From: Dokdonella_A sp044227025
GTDB lineage: Bacteria > Pseudomonadota > Gammaproteobacteria > Xanthomonadales > Rhodanobacteraceae
DNA length: 64,000 nt
Assembly: GCF_044227025.1 (NCBI RefSeq)
Contig: NZ_JBGAFX010000002.1
Span: 620,001-684,000, forward strand
Direction of reading: 5' to 3'
This document shows, one piece after another, positions 1-11,373 of the stretch (the stretch's first letter is position 1; every line of letters begins with the position of its first letter). Position numbers and translations under genes: made by a program. The notes below the pieces were generated by a model that saw nothing but the letters and a program-made list of their open reading frames with translations, searched no databases and was not told the DNA's origin.

Positions 1-726
1 TTGGTCACGTTGGCGCCGCTGATCTGGCCCGTGCCATTGCCAACGGAGCACGTCTGTCCGCCGGGTTGCGTACCCACGGTGACCGCGTAGTTCACGCCAT
101 TCGCGAGCGCGACCGGGAACGTGAAGCCGCCGTTCGCCGACACCGGCAGCGACTGCGCGCCGGCGTCGAGCGACAGCACGAGACCCGTGCCGGCGAGGCC
201 GCTGACACTGCCGCCCACGGTGTAGACCGACTGGCACGCCACCGCGACACTGGTGACGTTGGCACCGCTGATCTGGCCCGTGCCGTTGGCGACCGAACAT
301 ACCTGCCCGGCTGGTTGCGTACCCACCGTGACCGTGTAGTTCGTCCCGTTCGCGAGCGAGGTCGGGAAAGCGAAATTTCCATTCACCGACACCGGCAAGG
401 TCTGCGCACCGGCATTGAGCGACAACACGAGCCCGCTCCCGGAAAGGCCGCTGACATTGCCGCCGACGGTGAAGTTGGTCGACGAGCAGGTCACCGCGAC
501 ATTGGTCACGTTCGCGCCGCTGAGCTGACCGCTGCCGTTCGCGACCGCGCAGGACTGGCCGGACGGCTGCGTGCCGACCGTCACCGCGTAGGTCGAGCCA
601 TTCGGCAGCGCGGTCGGGAACGTGAAGGCGCCGCTCGCAGGCACCGCCAGCGTCTGCGCCCCGGCATTGAGCGACAACACCAGACCGCTGCCCACAAGGC
701 CATTGACGTTGCCGCCGACAGTGTAG
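1..726 (-). repeat. In-gene repeats of about 245 bp in the metalloprotease C-terminus
   Basis: Three consecutive protein repeats begin at about 726, 485 and 238 on the minus strand, each starting with a TVGG(N/S)V(N/S)GL-like stretch. Each runs through LVLSL(N/D)AGAQ, FTFP/FAFP and TVGTQP to SGANVT. The copies are nearly identical in DNA as well as protein, which suggests recent duplication or ongoing homogenisation. The third copy runs off the window. Confidence 0.85.
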
Positions 727-2690
727 TTTCCGCTCGCGGCGGAAATGGTGAAGTTGGCGTTCGAGATGTCGAAGAAGATGTTGCTGGCGCAGGAAACGCC
801 GACGCGCGCCTGCGTGGTCGTGACAGCCGGAACGGTCACGCTCGCGCTGCCCGAGTTGGCGACGCCGCTGGCGAGACTGGCCGGGAAGGTCTGGCCGCCA
901 TCGGTCGACAGATCGATGTCCACGGTCGCGCAGCTGATCGGCGCAGCCGTGGTATTGGCCACGTCCCAGGTGACGTTCTGCGTGCTGCCCTGCGCCCAGG
1001 TCACGGCCGAGTTAGGCGCGGTGACCTGGAACGGACCGGCCGTCGCCACCACGGCCACGGACACGTCCGCACTGGTCGAGGCGCCCTTGCCCGCATGCTC
1101 GTCACGCGCGGTCAGGCGGAACTTCATCGCGGTGCGCGCCACCGTCGGCAGCTTCTCGCCCTTGAGTGCCACGCCGGTCAGCACGGTGGACAGTTTCGGG
1201 AACATGCGCGCGTTGCTGGTGGTCGCCGGCCAGGCGCGGAACAGCGGGCTGGCGCCGTTGTCGGCGGCGACGAGCGTGGTGCTGGCACCGAGATCCCACT
1301 CCTCCCACGAATACTTCACCGTATCGCCCGCATCGGCATCGGTTGCCGTCGCGCTCAACACGAATGGCGTGCTCTTGGGAATCGAATAACCGGTCGGCAG
1401 GCTGCCGGCGTCGATCACGGGTGCATGGTTGTCGTTTGTCGTGTTGACGGCGCAACTGCCGCCGCTGCCATTGGTGAAGTTGGTGATTTCCTGCAGGCTG
1501 ACCGCGTGGAAATACGGATCCGAATGCGGCTGCAGGTCGTCCGCGCCGCAGATGCCCGCGTACGCCATGATCGTCGAGCCGCTGCCCGGCTCGTACGCCG
1601 TGCCGCCGTTGCGGTTGCCGCCGCCGCAATTGCTCGTGCTGCTGTTGAAGGTGTGGTTGCCGCCGAACTGGTGGCCCATTTCGTGCGCAACATAGTCGAC
1701 GTAGAAATCATCACCGATCGGGTTGGGCATGCCGGTCGTGCCGCGCCCCTTCTGCGAGCTGCTGCACACCACGCCAAGGCCGGCCACGCCACCGCTGCCG
1801 GTCGTGAACACGTGTCCGATGTCGTAGTTGCCGGATCCGACCACGCCGCTGATGGTGCCCGTCGCGCTGTTGAGGAAGCTGCCGTCGTTGGCAGTGAACG
1901 GGTCGCCCGACGCGCTCGCGTACATGAGCAGGTCGTTGTTCGCCACCAGTACCAGCTGGATCGCCATTTCCGATTCGTAGATCTGGGTCACGCGGTTGAC
2001 CGCGACGACCGTCGCCGCGAGTCCACCGGCGACGGTACCGCCGCCGACCGCGGCGATGTACTGGTGATTCGCCGCGACCGCGGCGCGGTAGGTGCGGTGA
2101 TTGATGCCGGTCTGCGTCATCGGCTGCGTCGGCAGCAGGTCGTTGCCGGTTGCGCCGATGGCGCGATCATGCACTTCGCAACGGCCCATGCCCTCGGGAG
2201 TCGCGAGTTCGCCCCGCTTGTAGCTCAGGTAGTTCGTTCCCGCTCCCGGCACTTCCGGGCGCACGACCCACATTCCGGCCGGATCGAACACCATCGCCTG
2301 GAACCCCATCGGCGACACGTCCAGTCGTACCGGGCGACCCTTCGCGTCGCTGCCCTTGAAGCTGAGGATGTCCGGGTACTTGCGCTGGAGTTCGGGTGGC
2401 AAGGTGCCCGAGTCGACCACCATGAAATCCGCGAAGCCGCCCTCCGGTTGCGGCAAGGCGATCTCCACCGCGATGCCGCGCTGGTGCGCGTCCCTGAGGT
2501 AACCCGCGACTTCGCTCGTCTCGAGCGACAGCGCGCGGAATTCCGCCGGATGCGGGGCATCGGCCGAGAGGTTGCGCGACGCATCCTCGTGCCAGTACAC
2601 CTCGCTCGGCCCGCCCCATGCAACGCCGGCACCGAGGAGACCCAGCGCCAGCAACACGCGACGCGTCGATTTCACAAACTGTTCGTTCAC
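1..2690 (-). CDS. Secreted reprolysin-like zinc metalloprotease, 3' end outside window
   Basis: The minus strand stays open from a GTG at 2690 to the window edge, giving about 896 residues. GGGGA lies 6 nt before the GTG. The N-terminus is basic then hydrophobic (RRVLLALGLLGAGVAWG), a likely signal peptide. A propeptide-like part is followed by the metzincin site HEMGHQFGGNH (HExxHxxGxxH, three zinc ligands) near 1660-1690, and a Met-turn candidate STIMAYAGIC follows. Next come beta-rich Ig-like parts and then near-identical repeats of about 82 residues up to the edge. It should be an exported endopeptidase of the M12/reprolysin-like type. Substrate and C-terminal sorting signal cannot be seen. 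Confidence 0.85.
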   Translation of the reverse strand, partial: MNEQFVKSTRRVLLALGLLGAGVAWGGPSEVYWHEDASRNLSADAPHPAEFRALSLETSEVAGYLRDAHQRGIAVEIALPQPEGGFADFMVVDSGTLPPELQRKYPDILSFKGSDAKGRPVRLDVSPMGFQAMVFDPAGMWVVRPEVPGAGTNYLSYKRGELATPEGMGRCEVHDRAIGATGNDLLPTQPMTQTGINHRTYRAAVAANHQYIAAVGGGTVAGGLAATVVAVNRVTQIYESEMAIQLVLVANNDLLMYASASGDPFTANDGSFLNSATGTISGVVGSGNYDIGHVFTTGSGGVAGLGVVCSSSQKGRGTTGMPNPIGDDFYVDYVAHEMGHQFGGNHTFNSSTSNCGGGNRNGGTAYEPGSGSTIMAYAGICGADDLQPHSDPYFHAVSLQEITNFTNGSGGSCAVNTTNDNHAPVIDAGSLPTGYSIPKSTPFVLSATATDADAGDTVKYSWEEWDLGASTTLVAADNGASPLFRAWPATTSNARMFPKLSTVLTGVALKGEKLPTVARTAMKFRLTARDEHAGKGASTSADVSVAVVATAGPFQVTAPNSAVTWAQGSTQNVTWDVANTTAAPISCATVDIDLSTDGGQTFPASLASGVANSGSASVTVPAVTTTQARVGVSCASNIFFDISNANFTISAASGNYTVGGNVNGLVGSGLVLSLNAGAQTLAVPASGAFTFPTALPNGSTYAVTVGTQPSGQSCAVANGSGQLSGANVTNVAVTCSSTNFTVGGNVSGLSGSGLVLSLNAGAQTLPVSVNGNFAFPTSLANGTNYTVTVGTQPAGQVCSVANGTGQISGANVTSVAVACQSVYTVGGSVSGLAGTGLVLSLDAGAQSLPVSANGGFTFPVALANGVNYAVTVGTQPGGQTCSVGNGTGQISGANVT

Positions 2691-2946
2691 TCGTTGTCCC
2701 CGATGCAGTGGCGGCCCTTGCGCAGGACCGCGTTCAAGATTCAAAACCGGATACGTCTTTCGCGCAGGCTCCTCGGACTCTCTCCCGACCCATCCTCGGC
2801 GAGCGCGATTCGTCGTCGTCGTCCGCATGAAGGCACGAACCCGACAGACGATCACGGAATGTAGCAGGGACGCATGGATCAATTCGAGGGATGCGGCAAC
2901 AGAATTTTCGCGCGCGACGCGCAGTGCACGTCACGCTCCCGCCACC

Positions 2947-3387
2947 TCAGCCCGCAGGCGGAGACGCGGCTCCGCCCGGATGCAGCCAGCCGGATTCGCC
3001 GTCGGCGTAGTTCTCGTTCTTCCAGATCGGCACGCGCGCCTTCACTTCGTCGATGATCCAGCGGCATGCGTCAAACGCGGCAGCGCGATGGTCCGCGCTT
3101 ACGGCGACCCACACCGCGAGGTCACCGACCACGAGGCGCCCGACGCGATGGATGCAACGTGCTTCACGCACGTCGAAGCGCGCGACTGCCTCGGCAAGGA
3201 TTGCCTCGCCCTCGTTCGAGGCGAGCGCCGCATAGGCCTGGTAGTCGAGGCCATGCACGATGCGCCCGTCGTTGTGGTTGCGCACCCAACCCTCGAAGCT
3301 CGCATACGCACCGGCGGCGGCATGGTCGAGCGCGCCGCGTTCGCGCGCGACATCGATCGGCTCTTCACTCAGCGAGAAGCGCTTCAT
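2947..3387 (-). CDS. moaE: Molybdopterin synthase catalytic (large) subunit MoaE
   Basis: The 146-residue protein has the usual MoaE length. With MoaD it converts precursor Z (cPMP) to molybdopterin in the cytoplasm. It shows the family features FEGWVRNHNDG, the central CIHRVGRLVVGD block (IHRxGxLxxGD) and the active-site end VKARVPIWKNE with the conserved KxxxPIWKxE lysines. It is the last gene of the moa operon. Its ATG overlaps the moaD stop as ATGA (3384-3387), so it is probably translationally coupled. Confidence 0.95.
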   Translation of the reverse strand: MKRFSLSEEPIDVARERGALDHAAAGAYASFEGWVRNHNDGRIVHGLDYQAYAALASNEGEAILAEAVARFDVREARCIHRVGRLVVGDLAVWVAVSADHRAAAFDACRWIIDEVKARVPIWKNENYADGESGWLHPGGAASPPAG

Positions 3388-3623
3388 CCGCCGCTCACCG
3401 GTGGAATGAACACGACCTCGTCTCCATTCGCCAGCGCATGCTCCCAGCCGACGAACGCCCCGTTAACCGCGACGCGCAGGCGCTCGGACGCAAACGCGAA
3501 CCCGTGCGCTGAGGCCACTTCGGCGTACAGCTCGCGCGGATTCGCGGCGGCGCTGGCGCGTGCCTCCGCCGCGCAGCCGGCGCGATCGGCGAGACTCGCG
3601 AAGTACAGCAGCCGGTAGTTCAC
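3384..3623 (-). CDS. moaD: Molybdopterin synthase sulfur carrier subunit MoaD
   Basis: This is a 79-residue ubiquitin-fold protein starting at GTG 3623, which overlaps the moaC stop as GTGA. It begins VNYRLLYFASLADRAG and ends VFIPPVSGG. The terminal Gly-Gly is the residue pair that is adenylated and thiocarboxylated before sulfur transfer to precursor Z. A longer open frame upstream has no homology-like sequence, and the 79-residue form matches the family length (about 80). It lies between moaC and moaE with overlaps on both sides. Confidence 0.95.
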   Translation of the reverse strand: MNYRLLYFASLADRAGCAAEARASAAANPRELYAEVASAHGFAFASERLRVAVNGAFVGWEHALANGDEVVFIPPVSGG

Positions 3624-4114
3624 TCGACCACCCTGCCCTTCTCCACACGACGCCGACCGCCGCGTTTGGCGAGCAGGCGCAGTTCGTCGATGACGATCTC
3701 GTGCGACAACGCCTTGCACATGTCGTATACCGTCAACGCGGCGACACTGGCGCCGGTCAGTGCCTCCATCTCGACCCCTGTCTTGTGGGTGAGCCCGACC
3801 GTGCAGCGGATGCGCAACTCCGTCTTCGTCGCGAACGCGATCTCGAAACGGCAGTTCTCGATCGGCAGCGGATGGCAGAACGGGATCAGTTCATGCGTCC
3901 GCTTGACCGCCATCGTGCCGGCAATGATCGCGGTATCGACCAGCGATCCCTTGGCCGAACGCAGATCCTGCGCGCGCAGCTGGCGCGCAACTGCGGGAGG
4001 AAAGCGCACGCGCACCTCGGCGGTCGCCTCGCGGCGCGTTGCGGCCTTGTCCGCGACATCGACCATGCGCGGGTGTCCGCTCTCGTCCACGTGGGTCAGT
4101 TGGGGTTTCGCCAC
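3620..4114 (-). CDS. moaC: Cyclic pyranopterin monophosphate synthase MoaC
   Basis: The 164-residue protein starts at GTG 4114, one base after the moaA stop. With MoaA it makes cPMP from GTP. It begins LTHVDESGHPRMVDV and carries the family motifs KRTHELIPFCHPLPI (catalytic Lys/His region), GVEMEALTGAS and VYDMCKA. The frame extends 30 residues further upstream inside moaA, but that part looks unlike MoaC. The end overlaps the moaD start. Confidence 0.95.
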   Translation of the reverse strand: MAKPQLTHVDESGHPRMVDVADKAATRREATAEVRVRFPPAVARQLRAQDLRSAKGSLVDTAIIAGTMAVKRTHELIPFCHPLPIENCRFEIAFATKTELRIRCTVGLTHKTGVEMEALTGASVAALTVYDMCKALSHEIVIDELRLLAKRGGRRRVEKGRVVE

Positions 4115-4115
4115 G

Positions 4116-5159
4116 TCAGCCTCCGATGCTGTACATCTCGACATGTTCGCGCGGTGCCGCGGACATCCCGCTGCGGATCTCGCTGTAGCGGTCGTCGCGC
4201 GCATTCCACACCGCAGCGATCAGTCCGGCTAGTTCCGCGTCGCTTGCGCCCGCGCGCAACGGGCCGCGCAGGTCGCGGCCGGCATTCGCGAACAGGCAGG
4301 TGTAGAGCTTGCCGTCGGCGGACAGGCGCGCACGCGTGCAATCGCCGCAGAACGGCTCGGTTACCGAACTGATGAAGCCGATCTCGCCACCGCCGTCGGC
4401 AAACGCCCAGCGGCGCGCGACCTCACCGCCGTAATTCGGTGCCAGCTCATGCAACGGCCAGCGCGCGGCGATGCGCGCGCGCAGTTCCGCGCTCGGCACC
4501 ACCAGGTCGCGCCGCCAATCGTTGCAGGTGCCGACATCCATGTACTCGATGAAGCGCACGACATGCCGACTGCCGCGGAAGTGTTCAAGCAGGTCGAGCA
4601 CGTATCGGTCATTGGTGCCGCGCATGACGACGACATTGATCTTCAGCGGGCCGAAGCCGGCACGGTCGGCAGCGGTGATTGCAGCGAGCACGTCGGCGAC
4701 TTCGCCCCGACCGCCGGACATCGCGCGAAACGTCTCCGGATCAAGCGTGTCGAGACTGAGCGTGATGCGCCCAAGGCCGGCGGCGCGCAGCGCATCGGCC
4801 TGCGCCGCGAGCAGGCTGCCGTTGGTCGTCATGGCGATGTCCTCGATGCCGGGCACGGCAGCGAGTTCGCGCACCAGCACGGGCAATTCCCGGCGCAAAA
4901 GCGGTTCGCCGCCGGTCAGTCGCAGCTTGCGCACCCCGAGACCGGCAAACACCGTCGCGAGGCGCTGGATCTCCTCGAAGCGCAGGCGCTGTGCCTTGGC
5001 GAGGAATTCATGGTCGCGCGGATACTGGTCCTCCGGCATGCAGTACGGGCACCGGAAATTGCAGCGATCGATGACCGAAATGCGCAGGTCGCGCAACGCA
5101 CGCCCGTGCCGGTCGCGCGGCTCCGCCGTGTCGAGTCGAAGCGGGATCGGCGCACCCAT
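4116..5159 (-). CDS. moaA: GTP 3',8-cyclase MoaA (radical SAM)
   Basis: The 347-residue protein is the radical SAM enzyme for the first step of molybdenum cofactor synthesis. The N-terminal cluster motif is CNFRCPYC (CxxxCxxC) followed by LTGGEPLLR. The C-terminal second [4Fe-4S] site is CGDCTRARLSADGKLYTC, and the protein ends in the conserved Gly-Gly (SIGG). Its ATG overlaps the stop of the upstream MBL gene as TGATG. No riboswitch is evident upstream because the gene is inside an operon. Confidence 0.96.
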   Translation of the reverse strand: MGAPIPLRLDTAEPRDRHGRALRDLRISVIDRCNFRCPYCMPEDQYPRDHEFLAKAQRLRFEEIQRLATVFAGLGVRKLRLTGGEPLLRRELPVLVRELAAVPGIEDIAMTTNGSLLAAQADALRAAGLGRITLSLDTLDPETFRAMSGGRGEVADVLAAITAADRAGFGPLKINVVVMRGTNDRYVLDLLEHFRGSRHVVRFIEYMDVGTCNDWRRDLVVPSAELRARIAARWPLHELAPNYGGEVARRWAFADGGGEIGFISSVTEPFCGDCTRARLSADGKLYTCLFANAGRDLRGPLRAGASDAELAGLIAAVWNARDDRYSEIRSGMSAAPREHVEMYSIGG

Positions 5160-5917
5160 CAGGCGACTCCGACCGGGGGCGCCAGCGGCGCCGCCAGTGC
5201 GACCACCTCGCCGCGCCGAGCGACGCGCAGACCGCGTCGTTCCATCGCGCGCGCGTCGCCTTCGCTGGCGTAGTGGTAGAGCATCAGCCGGTCGCGCAAT
5301 CCGGCCGGATATTCGCGCTCGAGGTCGTCGAGTCCGGTATGCGATGGATTGCCGTGCAGGGCGCAGTCGTGCGCAACCAGCTCACCGTTCGCCGCGTACG
5401 CACCCAGCATTTCGGGAATCGGGCGCGTGTCGCCGGTCCAGACGAAGCTGCCGGCGAGCGCGATGCCGAACGACGTGCCCGGCGCATGGTGGCGCGTCGC
5501 AAACACGTCGAACCAGAGTCCGTCGCACCAGAATCCGCGTGACACCGGCACCAGTCGGAACGTGTCCCAGAAGTTCGCCCCGCCCTCGGCGAGCACCTCC
5601 GGGTAGTCGGCGACGCGCGCCTGTAGCAGCGGAATCAGGGCCGCATGCGCGTACAGGCGCACGTTGCCGCGCAGCGCCGCATCGAAATAGGTGCGATAAA
5701 ACAGGCGTTCGAGTCCAGCCACGTGGTCCATGTGCGTGTGCGTGACGTAGATCGCCTGCGGCGGCGTGCCGTAGTGGTCGAGGTAGATCGACAGCGCTTC
5801 GGCGCCGCAGTCGATCATCAACAGCGGCGCGCCGTCGCGCTCGACCACCGCGCAGGCCGAACCGAGTTCCGGCGCTTGCGCGCTGCCCACACCGAGAAAG
5901 CGCAAGGACAACGTCAT
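5159..5917 (-). CDS. MBL-fold metal-dependent hydrolase
   Basis: This is a metallo-beta-lactamase-fold protein of about 252 residues. It shows the zinc motif THTHMDHVAG (HxHxDH), a later WTGDTRP aspartate region and HDCAL. The overall form resembles RNase Z/arylsulfatase-like MBL enzymes, but the substrate is unknown. ATG 5917 overlaps the kdkA stop, and a GTG 3 nt upstream is an alternative start. It sits directly upstream of and overlapping moaA, so it is co-transcribed with molybdenum cofactor genes. A role in that pathway is only a guess from position. Confidence 0.85.
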   Translation of the reverse strand: MTLSLRFLGVGSAQAPELGSACAVVERDGAPLLMIDCGAEALSIYLDHYGTPPQAIYVTHTHMDHVAGLERLFYRTYFDAALRGNVRLYAHAALIPLLQARVADYPEVLAEGGANFWDTFRLVPVSRGFWCDGLWFDVFATRHHAPGTSFGIALAGSFVWTGDTRPIPEMLGAYAANGELVAHDCALHGNPSHTGLDDLEREYPAGLRDRLMLYHYASEGDARAMERRGLRVARRGEVVALAAPLAPPVGVA

Positions 5918-6702
5918 CACGAGGACTCCGGCGCGGCGAGCGCCTTCGCCGCCATCGCTTCGTGATAGGCGGCCAGCAGCGGATGCCAGAAACGCGCCTC
6001 GAAATCCTGCACGCGGTGCGCGCCCAGCTTGACCAGCGAACGATGCAGGCGCGCGAGGTTCGCCTGCTGCCAGGCGAGTTGTCCCTTACGCAGTCGTCCG
6101 CGATCGAAATCGATGAGGCTGATGCGATCCTGCGCATCGGCCAGGATATTGTGCGCGTTGAGGTCCGCATGCCAGGCGCCGAATGCGTGGAACCGTGCGA
6201 TCGTGCGCCCGACACGCTGCGCGAGCACGGCATCCAGACGCCCCTGGGAAAGACGCGTCGCGAGCGTGTCCGCCTCGATGCGGCGCGTGAGCAGGTCGCC
6301 GCGATAGGCGAATCCGCTGCGCACATAACGTGCCGCAACCGGCAACGAAACGGGCAGCCCGCTGTCGGCGAGGCGGGCGAGGAGCCGGAACTCGCGGAAC
6401 GCGCGCGTGCGTGCGGCACCCGACCACAGGTACGCATCCGCGCTCAGCCGGGCCGCCAGTCCGCCGCGGTGATAGTGGCGCAGCGCGCACGCACCGACCG
6501 GCGTGTCCACGAACACGACTCCGCCACGGCCACTGGCGACGCGGCCGAGCGGCGCCCACCGTGCGGCATCGAACCACTCGGGGCCGGGCGAGATGCCGAG
6601 GGCCGCATCGAACACGATCGCGCCGTCGGTCGTCGATTGAACTTGCGCCTGGACCATGCCTCTGCCAAGTTTCCGCCTTTGCGCCGGGGACTCCGTGCGC
6701 AT
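5917..6702 (-). CDS. kdkA: 3-deoxy-D-manno-octulosonic acid (Kdo) kinase
   Basis: This is a protein-kinase-fold enzyme of the KdkA/WaaP type that phosphorylates Kdo in the LPS inner core. Visible motifs are the catalytic HADLNAHNIL (HxDLxxxNIL) and the metal-binding LIDFDRGR. I chose ATG 6702 because GGAGG lies 3 nt before it (261 residues). ATG 6657 gives 246 residues, closer to known KdkA length, but has a poorly spaced SD. It is the first gene of a run of overlapping genes into moaA-E and is divergent from the GT9 gene, another LPS-core function. Confidence 0.88.
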   Translation of the reverse strand: MRTESPAQRRKLGRGMVQAQVQSTTDGAIVFDAALGISPGPEWFDAARWAPLGRVASGRGGVVFVDTPVGACALRHYHRGGLAARLSADAYLWSGAARTRAFREFRLLARLADSGLPVSLPVAARYVRSGFAYRGDLLTRRIEADTLATRLSQGRLDAVLAQRVGRTIARFHAFGAWHADLNAHNILADAQDRISLIDFDRGRLRKGQLAWQQANLARLHRSLVKLGAHRVQDFEARFWHPLLAAYHEAMAAKALAAPESS

Positions 6703-6728
6703 CCACCTCCGATGGTAGCAAGCGCCGC

Positions 6729-7802
6729 ATGGATCAAGTAGAAACGACGGGCACCGAACCCCGATCACTGTGCCTGTTGCGCACCTCCGCGATCGGCGAC
6801 GTGACCCACGTCGTGCCGATCGTGCGTACCCTGCAGCAGCATTGGCCTTCCACGCGCCTTACCTGGCTGATCGGCAAGCTCGAGCACAAGCTGGTCGGCG
6901 ACCTGCCTGGGGTCGAGTTCATCGTGTTCGACAAGCACGCCGGGCGCGCCGGCTCGCGTGCGGTGCGCGAAAAGCTCGGCGGGCGCCGCTTCGACGCGCT
7001 GTTGCACATGCAGGTGGCCCTGCGCTCGAACCTGCTCAGCCTGAGCGTCAAGGCGCCGCTGCGCATCGGTTACGACCGCGCGCGCTCGAAGGACCTGCAT
7101 GGCCTGTTCGTGAATTGCCGCATACCGGCCCGGCGCGGCGAACACGTACTGGACGCCATGGCGAGCTTCCTCGAGCCGCTCGGGCTCAAGCAGACCAGCG
7201 TGCGCTGGGATATCCCGATTCCGGATGAGGCGCACGCGTTCGCCGAGCGTCATCTGCCCGGAACCGCTCCGACCCTGCTGGTCAGCCCGGTGTCGAGCCA
7301 TCGCCTGCGCAACTGGCGGCCGGAGCACTACGCCGCCACGATGGACCACGCCGCGCTCGCACTCGACTGGCGCGTCGTGCTGTGCGGCGGCCCGAGCGCA
7401 TTCGAGCGCGAATTCGCCGACGCGGTACTGGCGAAGATGAAATCGCGCCCGCTGGACCTCGTCGGCAAGGACACGCTCAAGCAACTGCTCGCCCTGCTCC
7501 AGCGCGCAAACCTCGTGCTCTGCCCGGACTCCGGCCCGATGCACATGGCCAATGCCGTCGGTACACCGGTGCTCGGCCTGCACGCCGCGAGCAACCCGGC
7601 GCGCTCGGGCCCGTATTCGGATCGACAATGGTGCGTCGACCGCTACGACGCAGCAGCACGAAAGTTCCGGCGCAAGCCGGCCGATGCACTCGCCTGGGGC
7701 ACGAAGCTCGAGTATCCGGGTGTGATGGACCTGATTGGCGTCGCCGACGTGATCGAACGCCTCGAGGCGTTCGATGCGCGGCGGCGCGAAAGCGCCACGT
7801 GA
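6729..7802 (+). CDS. Glycosyltransferase family 9, LPS heptosyltransferase-like
   Basis: The 357-residue protein reads as a GT9 enzyme. The N-terminus SLCLLRTSAIGDVTHVVPIV matches the start of heptosyltransferases, and CPDSGPMHMANAVGTPVLGL matches the C-terminal ADP-heptose-binding block. LVSPVSSHRLRNWRPEHY corresponds to the middle of the family. It probably adds heptose to the LPS inner core at the inner membrane. The start is ATG 6729. A much longer open frame upstream is antisense to kdkA and not coding. It is divergent from kdkA. Confidence 0.9.
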   Translation: MDQVETTGTEPRSLCLLRTSAIGDVTHVVPIVRTLQQHWPSTRLTWLIGKLEHKLVGDLPGVEFIVFDKHAGRAGSRAVREKLGGRRFDALLHMQVALRSNLLSLSVKAPLRIGYDRARSKDLHGLFVNCRIPARRGEHVLDAMASFLEPLGLKQTSVRWDIPIPDEAHAFAERHLPGTAPTLLVSPVSSHRLRNWRPEHYAATMDHAALALDWRVVLCGGPSAFEREFADAVLAKMKSRPLDLVGKDTLKQLLALLQRANLVLCPDSGPMHMANAVGTPVLGLHAASNPARSGPYSDRQWCVDRYDAAARKFRRKPADALAWGTKLEYPGVMDLIGVADVIERLEAFDARRRESAT

Positions 7803-7827
7803 TCGCACCGTCGCGACCCACCCCACA

Positions 7828-7849
7828 CCCGGGCGCGAAGCCGCCCGGG
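7828..7849. terminator. GC-rich hairpin between convergent genes
   Basis: A perfect 8-bp stem, CCCGGGCG (7828-7835) with CGCCCGGG (7842-7849) and a 6-nt loop, lies in the 49 bp between the convergent GT9 and DUF6165 genes. There is no T-tract on either strand, so a termination role is inferred from position only. Confidence 0.4.
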
Positions 7850-7851
7850 GC

Positions 7852-8244
7852 TCAGCGGTAGTCCTGGTAGGACTTTTCCTCGACCAGGGTCGAGCCGAGT
7901 TTTTCGTTGATCGCGCGCTTCACCGCGGCGCGCTCGTCATTGCGGAAGTAGACCGAACGCGCGAGTTCGATGAACTCGGCATCGAACGCCTTCGCCTTTT
8001 CCTTCACGCGGATGTGATCCTCGATCTCCCATAGCGCCTGGTTCACGGCGAGCAACTGCGCGCGCTCCGCGGCGATGTCGGTATGCGAGGCGGGATGCGC
8101 CGCCCACGTCGCGTTCAGCAGGTCGAGCTCGGTACGCACGTTGGCGAGCTTGGCGGCATCACGGATCCGGGCCGACTTGATCTCGAGGATGGTGATCTTG
8201 TCGATCAGCTCGCCGTAGGAAACGGGGGTCGAAATCGTGCTCAT
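7852..8244 (-). CDS. DUF6165 family protein
   Basis: The 130-residue protein begins VSYGELIDKITILEIK, which I recognise as the hallmark of DUF6165. It is mostly helical and charged, with no signal peptide or membrane segment, so it is probably cytoplasmic. The family has no established function to my knowledge. Members often occur near LPS or glycan glycosyltransferase genes, as here next to a GT9 gene. The only neighbour on its strand is the tRNA-Ser gene upstream. It should be transcribed alone. Confidence 0.8.
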   Translation of the reverse strand: MSTISTPVSYGELIDKITILEIKSARIRDAAKLANVRTELDLLNATWAAHPASHTDIAAERAQLLAVNQALWEIEDHIRVKEKAKAFDAEFIELARSVYFRNDERAAVKRAINEKLGSTLVEEKSYQDYR

Positions 8245-8291
8245 CGCGCATCTCCCGAAGACCGGCGCAGGAACGGGCGCCCGGAAACGAC

Positions 8292-8312
8292 GAAGGGGCC
8301 GATGGCCCCTTC
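8292..8312 (-). terminator. Intrinsic terminator of tRNA-Ser
   Basis: A 9-bp perfect stem (GAAGGGGCC / GGCCCCTTC, 3-nt loop) begins 9 nt after the tRNA 3' end on the minus strand and is followed by GTCGTTT, a weak T-run. Position and stem strength fit a tRNA terminator. Confidence 0.65.
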
Positions 8313-8320
8313 TGCAAAAC

Positions 8321-8411
8321 TGGCGGAGAGGGTGGGATTCGAACCCACGTTACGGCATAACCGTAAACCGGATTTCGAATCCGGCGCATTCGACCACTCT
8401 GCCACCTCTCC
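8321..8411 (-). tRNA. tRNA-Ser (anticodon CGA)
   Basis: A 91-nt cloverleaf with the CCA encoded. The acceptor GGAGAGG pairs with CCTCTCC. The anticodon stem CCGGA/TCCGG encloses loop TTCGAAA, giving anticodon CGA (codon UCG). The long variable arm of class II tRNAs (TTTACGGTTATGCCGTAA) and GGTTCGAATCC in the T-arm are both present. Confidence 0.97.
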
Positions 8412-8514
8412 GCTTACACGCCGCCCGGCGGTCGAACCGAGCGAGCCGCGCATGATACGTGGCAGGTTGGCCCAAGACAACCTTGCCCGGGCGATCCGCC
8501 GACTGGCCGCCCAC

Positions 8515-11367
<2,853 letters not shown>

Positions 11368-11373
11368 CGTCAC

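Noticed and set aside
66..2864. 932-codon open frame on the plus strand
   Set aside because: It is antisense to the metalloprotease, is very Arg/His-rich and has no family-like motif. The minus strand carries the signal peptide, zinc site and repeats.
2691..2946. Several short open frames between the protease and moaE
   Set aside because: All are Arg/Ser-rich with no SD or motif. I see nothing in this 256-bp gap except presumably the protease promoter.
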